From contig JAIMBT010000005.1 in assembly GCA_023511295.1 (NCBI GenBank), forward strand, positions 1 through 64,000: a stretch of 64,000 nucleotides of DNA, written 5' to 3'. The stretch is from Alicyclobacillus sp. (GTDB taxonomy: Bacteria; Bacillota; Bacilli; Alicyclobacillales; Alicyclobacillaceae). The position numbers and the translations under genes are program-made. Numbering within the stretch: position 1 is the stretch's first letter; each line of letters opens with the position of its first letter. A model generated the notes under the pieces. It saw nothing but the letters and a program-made list of their open reading frames with translations, ran no database searches and had not been told where the DNA came from. Below, piece by piece: positions 61,102-64,000 of this stretch.

Positions 61102-63030
61102 CTACAGGTTCTCAATCTCCACCGGCTCGATATCGTCCGCCGGCGCAAACCCGAATACGCGGCTGTAAAAATAGAACTCCCCATCCAATGAACGTTTGAT
61201 GTTTTTCGCCATCCGAAAACCGTGACCCTCGCCCTCGAACGCGACGTACGCGACGGGCAGCCCTTTTTTGCGGAGCGCATCCACCATCAATTCCGCCTGG
61301 TTCGGGGGCACAATCTTGTCGTCGAGGCCCTGGAAGAAGATCACCGGGCACGACAGCCGGTCAATGAAATTGATGGGCGAGCGGTTGTAGTACACGTCCT
61401 TCGCCTCGGGGTAAGGCCCCAGCAGGCTATCCATGTACCGCGACTCAAACTTATGCGTCTCCTGCGCAAATACCTCCAGCTCACTGAGGCCGAAGTGGCT
61501 TGCCCCCGCACTGTACACGTCCTTGAACACCAAGGAGGCGAGCGTCGTGTATCCCCCGGCGCTGCCGCCCGCGATGCACAGCCGCTTTCCGTCCACGTCC
61601 CCCCGCTTGGCCAGGTAGAGCGCTGCGTTGGCCGCGTCGTCGACGTCGACGATGCCCCAGTTCCCCTTCAACCGCTCCCGGTATTCCCGGCCGTATCCGG
61701 TGGAACCACCGTAGTTTACGTCCACGACCGCAAAACCGCGGCTGGTCCAGTACTGCGTGGTCAGGCTGAGCGTGCTCGCGCTCGATCCGGTCGGCCCCCC
61801 GTGCACGTGCACCAACAACGGCGGTCGTTCGCCGTCCGGTGCGGTGAAGTCGCGATTCGTCGGCGGATAGAAGATGGCGTGCGCGGTCTTTCCGCCCTCG
61901 GTCGGAAACTCAATCGACTCCGGCAGAGATAGGTACCCTTCATCCACGCTCAACTCCGCGCTGACGCGAACGACTTCTTCTTCGCTCCCGTCCGCGTTGG
62001 CGACGATGAGCCGGCCGAACTCCGTCGGAGACGCCGCGATGTAGACCATTTGCCGGCCATTGCTGTGCAGCGATGTGTACGCCGTGTGCCCGTTGTCGAT
62101 ACGGGAGAGTTGGCCGGACCGCAGGTCAATCGTGCACAGGTCGCGGCGGCCGTTTTGCGTGTATGTCGCGACGATGGTGTGCTCGTCGATGAAGTCGTAA
62201 TCCGACTGGCCGAACTGCCAGCTGGGACCGCCGAACTCGGCGTCCATCGGGTGGATGGGGACGGCCGAGTCGCCTTCGAGCCGATAGATGTTCCACCAGT
62301 TGCTGCGGTCAGAGACGAAGTACAGCTGCCCGTCCGGCGACCAGACGGGCTGAATCACCGACTCGCCGCGCGTCCCGGCGACCTTGCGGGCGCGCTGCAA
62401 GGTCCCGTCGTCCACGATATCAGCGACCCAAAGCTCGGTTTCGTCCCACGGCATATTCGGATGGTTCCAAGTCAACCAACACAGTTTCGACCCATCCGGG
62501 CTGATGCGTGGATTGGAGTAAAAGTCGTTCCCCGAGACCAGGACCTGCTCCCCGCTCCCGTCGAGGTTCATCGCAATGAGCGTGGTTTCCGCAAAAATGT
62601 CGGATGTGGTGTGGTCCTCGCGGACGGCGATGTAGCGCCTGCGCTTGTGGTCAATCACGGCATCCGCGTAGCGGTGGTGGGTGTCCTCTGTCATGGACCG
62701 GATGTGACCATCGGGTGTCCGAACGTAAATCCGGTTATCTGCGAAATTGGAGAAGTACAAAGCGCCCTCGTGGACGACCATCGGGGCGCCGCCGTATTCG
62801 TGTACACGCGTACGGACGTTGTACGGAGCCGGCGTCAGTTCCTCTATCTTGCCGTCCACCCCGCGGCGCATCACGACGTTTCGCCCTGCTTCTGCAGGTC
62901 TGGCTTCAATCCAGTACAAATCGGCGCCCTCAAAACCCGCAGCCACCAGCGTAATCGAGCCTTGAACAATCAGGTCGGACGTGATGGGAGACTTCCACGT
63001 CCCGTACGGTGCAGTGGTCTGTTGCGACAC
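61102..63030 (-). CDS. S9-family prolyl oligopeptidase-like peptidase
   Basis: About 642 residues. The first ~370 form a beta-propeller (repeats such as PRISPDGSKLCWLTWNHPNM and IQPVWSPDGQLYFVSDRSNW). The C-terminal alpha/beta hydrolase has the nucleophile in IAGGSAGGYTTLASL, the Asp in FFQGLDDKIVPPNQ and the His in FEGEGHGFRMA. It is an acyl-aminoacyl/dipeptidyl peptidase type with no signal peptide. A GTG at 63030 is 7 bases from GGGGGG; the ATG two codons upstream touches that site. It heads an operon with the M3 peptidase. Confidence 0.93.
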   Translation of the reverse strand: MSQQTTAPYGTWKSPITSDLIVQGSITLVAAGFEGADLYWIEARPAEAGRNVVMRRGVDGKIEELTPAPYNVRTRVHEYGGAPMVVHEGALYFSNFADNRIYVRTPDGHIRSMTEDTHHRYADAVIDHKRRRYIAVREDHTTSDIFAETTLIAMNLDGSGEQVLVSGNDFYSNPRISPDGSKLCWLTWNHPNMPWDETELWVADIVDDGTLQRARKVAGTRGESVIQPVWSPDGQLYFVSDRSNWWNIYRLEGDSAVPIHPMDAEFGGPSWQFGQSDYDFIDEHTIVATYTQNGRRDLCTIDLRSGQLSRIDNGHTAYTSLHSNGRQMVYIAASPTEFGRLIVANADGSEEEVVRVSAELSVDEGYLSLPESIEFPTEGGKTAHAIFYPPTNRDFTAPDGERPPLLVHVHGGPTGSSASTLSLTTQYWTSRGFAVVDVNYGGSTGYGREYRERLKGNWGIVDVDDAANAALYLAKRGDVDGKRLCIAGGSAGGYTTLASLVFKDVYSAGASHFGLSELEVFAQETHKFESRYMDSLLGPYPEAKDVYYNRSPINFIDRLSCPVIFFQGLDDKIVPPNQAELMVDALRKKGLPVAYVAFEGEGHGFRMAKNIKRSLDGEFYFYSRVFGFAPADDIEPVEIENL

Positions 63031-63264
63031 GGTCATTCCCCCCTGTGGCGATGTACGTGCACGGTCGTCGACCGCTCCCGCGCCGGCGTACGTCGGCAGC
63101 GTCCGCTGCCTTGGAACACGCTTCTCTATTCTATCACGACGTTTCCGAATGTTGTGGTTCCGGCAACCCTGACTTCCGTCCGCACGGGTGCCACGGCTTC
63201 CAACCGATTTCAGACATCCGCAGATTCCTGTAGTATAGGAACGTACAAGTACTGCGAACGAAAC

Positions 63265-63317
63265 GGACGCAGGTGCGGGGCCGAGATTCGCCGAACAGCC
63301 ACCTGCCCCCTGCGTCC
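63265..63317 (+). promoter_or_regulatory. Alternative leader hairpins upstream of the Xaa-Pro peptidase gene
   Basis: GGACGCAGG (63265-63273) can pair with CCTGCGTCC (63309-63317), or GCAGGTG (63269-63275) with CACCTGC (63300-63306); the two are mutually exclusive. They end 14 bp before the ribosome site. Whether this is regulatory is unknown. The rest of the 306-bp divergent region 63031-63336 holds only weak -10-like boxes (TAGTAT near 63231). Confidence 0.35.
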
Positions 63318-63336
63318 CCAACGAGGAGGAATGGAG

Positions 63337-64000
63337 ATGGACGCAAGCCTCTTTACAAAGCGCCGGCAGCACCTCGCAACACAGTTGGACGATGGAGCCG
63401 CACTGGTGCTGTTCGCCGGACGCGCACCACACCGCTCGGCGGATTCGTATTACGAGTTCACGCCGGATCGAAACTTCTACTACCTGACCGGTATTGACCG
63501 CGAGAACGTGATTTTCCTACTGGTCAAGCGCGGCGGCGCGGTGGAGGAAACCCTGTTCATCGAACACACCGATGAACTGGCGGCAAAGTGGGTCGGTGCC
63601 CGGATGACCCCAGAGGAAGCCGAAGCGGCGTCGGGTATCGGGCAGATCCGCTATCTGGAGGAGTTCGACGACACATTTGGCGCCCTGTTCCGCCGCTCGC
63701 CCATCGACAAGGTGTACCTGTGCCTACCCTCCGAGTCCTGGGCGACACCCCACTCTCCCGCACACGCCTTCGCCCGACAACTGCGCGAACGCCTTCCGCA
63801 CCTGCCGGTTGACAACGCGTTTCCGGCCATTGTCCGACTGCGGGCGGTCAAGTCTGCGGAGGAGCTCGACGAGATCCGCAAGGCGGCAGACATCACGCGC
63901 GAGGGCGTCCTGAACATGTACCGAAACGTCCGTCCAGGGATGTACGAGTACCAGTTACAAGCCTACTTCGACTTCGCACTGAAACAGCGCGGTACGAAGG
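63337..64000 (+). CDS. Xaa-Pro aminopeptidase (M24 family), cut by the window edge
   Basis: 221 complete codons are visible before the window ends. The N-terminal AMP_N domain is clear: LVLFAGRAPHRSADSYYEFT, DRNFYYLTGIDRENVIFLLV and LFIEHTDELAAKWVGARMT. The M24 domain begins at RAVKSAEELDEIRKAADITR; metal ligands would lie outside the window. It removes an N-terminal residue preceding proline. Start at ATG 63337 is 8 bases from GAGGAGG; the ATG at 63331 is only 2 bases away. It is divergent from the S9 peptidase. Confidence 0.93.
   Translation, partial: MDASLFTKRRQHLATQLDDGAALVLFAGRAPHRSADSYYEFTPDRNFYYLTGIDRENVIFLLVKRGGAVEETLFIEHTDELAAKWVGARMTPEEAEAASGIGQIRYLEEFDDTFGALFRRSPIDKVYLCLPSESWATPHSPAHAFARQLRERLPHLPVDNAFPAIVRLRAVKSAEELDEIRKAADITREGVLNMYRNVRPGMYEYQLQAYFDFALKQRGTK

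Overview
The window is about 64 kb of high-GC DNA. Apart from roughly the first 900 bases it reads as one chromosome segment of an endospore-forming Bacillota, most like the Alicyclobacillaceae (Alicyclobacillus, Kyrpidia, Tumebacillus and relatives). The evidence is spo0F behind a sigma-H-type promoter, an RNA polymerase delta subunit, a Bacillus-type pyrG attenuator, S-box control of metH, strong AGGAGG ribosome sites with frequent GTG and TTG starts, and a gene order (fsa-spo0F-pyrG-rpoE-acyl-CoA dehydrogenase-fadF ... DUF1934-speB-speE-class A PBP) matching the ywj-ywi-ywh region of Bacillus subtilis. There is no rRNA, tRNA, CRISPR array or intact insertion sequence.

Layout. 1-898: sequence of a different character (a secreted protein and the C-terminal end of a DUF1080-type protein, both planctomycete-like) joined inside the fsa gene; this looks like an assembly chimera. 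899-14223 (minus strand): fsa start, kce-kal, spo0F, pyrG, rpoE, meaB, two acyl-CoA dehydrogenases, enoyl-CoA hydratase, 3-hydroxybutyryl-CoA dehydrogenase, thiolase and an FadF-like Fe-S oxidoreductase. 14386-15590: minisatellite and a seven-unit 125-bp repeat array. 15597-18013: amino-acid ABC transporter. 18488-19378: lone sulfotransferase. 19448-27088: lysine operon kdd-kamA-kamB-kamC-kamD-kamE behind a perfect sigma-54 promoter. 27300-28040: more repeats, including a second, diverged 125-bp array. 28148-30028: sigma-54 activator. 30243-30911: nuclease-like regulator. 30995-31757: a 42-bp repeat array and an octamer repeat. 31759-37793: DUF1934, speB, speE, class A PBP, aminotransferase. 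37902-40066: four small proteins of unknown role. 40260-43164: c-di-GMP riboswitch, 56-residue exported peptide, DegS-like kinase, TPR/HD-GYP-like protein. 43213-49500: luxS and a SAM-riboswitch-controlled metH-metF unit. 49629-52592: LytTR regulator, CoA-transferase, broken deacetylase. 52732-55560: second ABC importer. 55763-59113: two-component system overlapping a membrane glycosyltransferase. 59359-64000: three peptidases.

How it works together. KamA, KamDE and Kdd, with Kce and Kal, form the complete lysine-to-crotonyl-CoA route. The hydratase, dehydrogenase and thiolase at 9-12 kb can take crotonyl-CoA to acetyl-CoA, and FadF plus the acyl-CoA dehydrogenases tie this to respiration. 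MetH, the MetF-type enzyme and LuxS recycle homocysteine.

The most novel-looking items are the c-di-GMP riboswitch/peptide/TPR locus, the paired 125-bp palindrome arrays whose cores differ by compensatory changes, and the sigma-54 control of the lysine operon.
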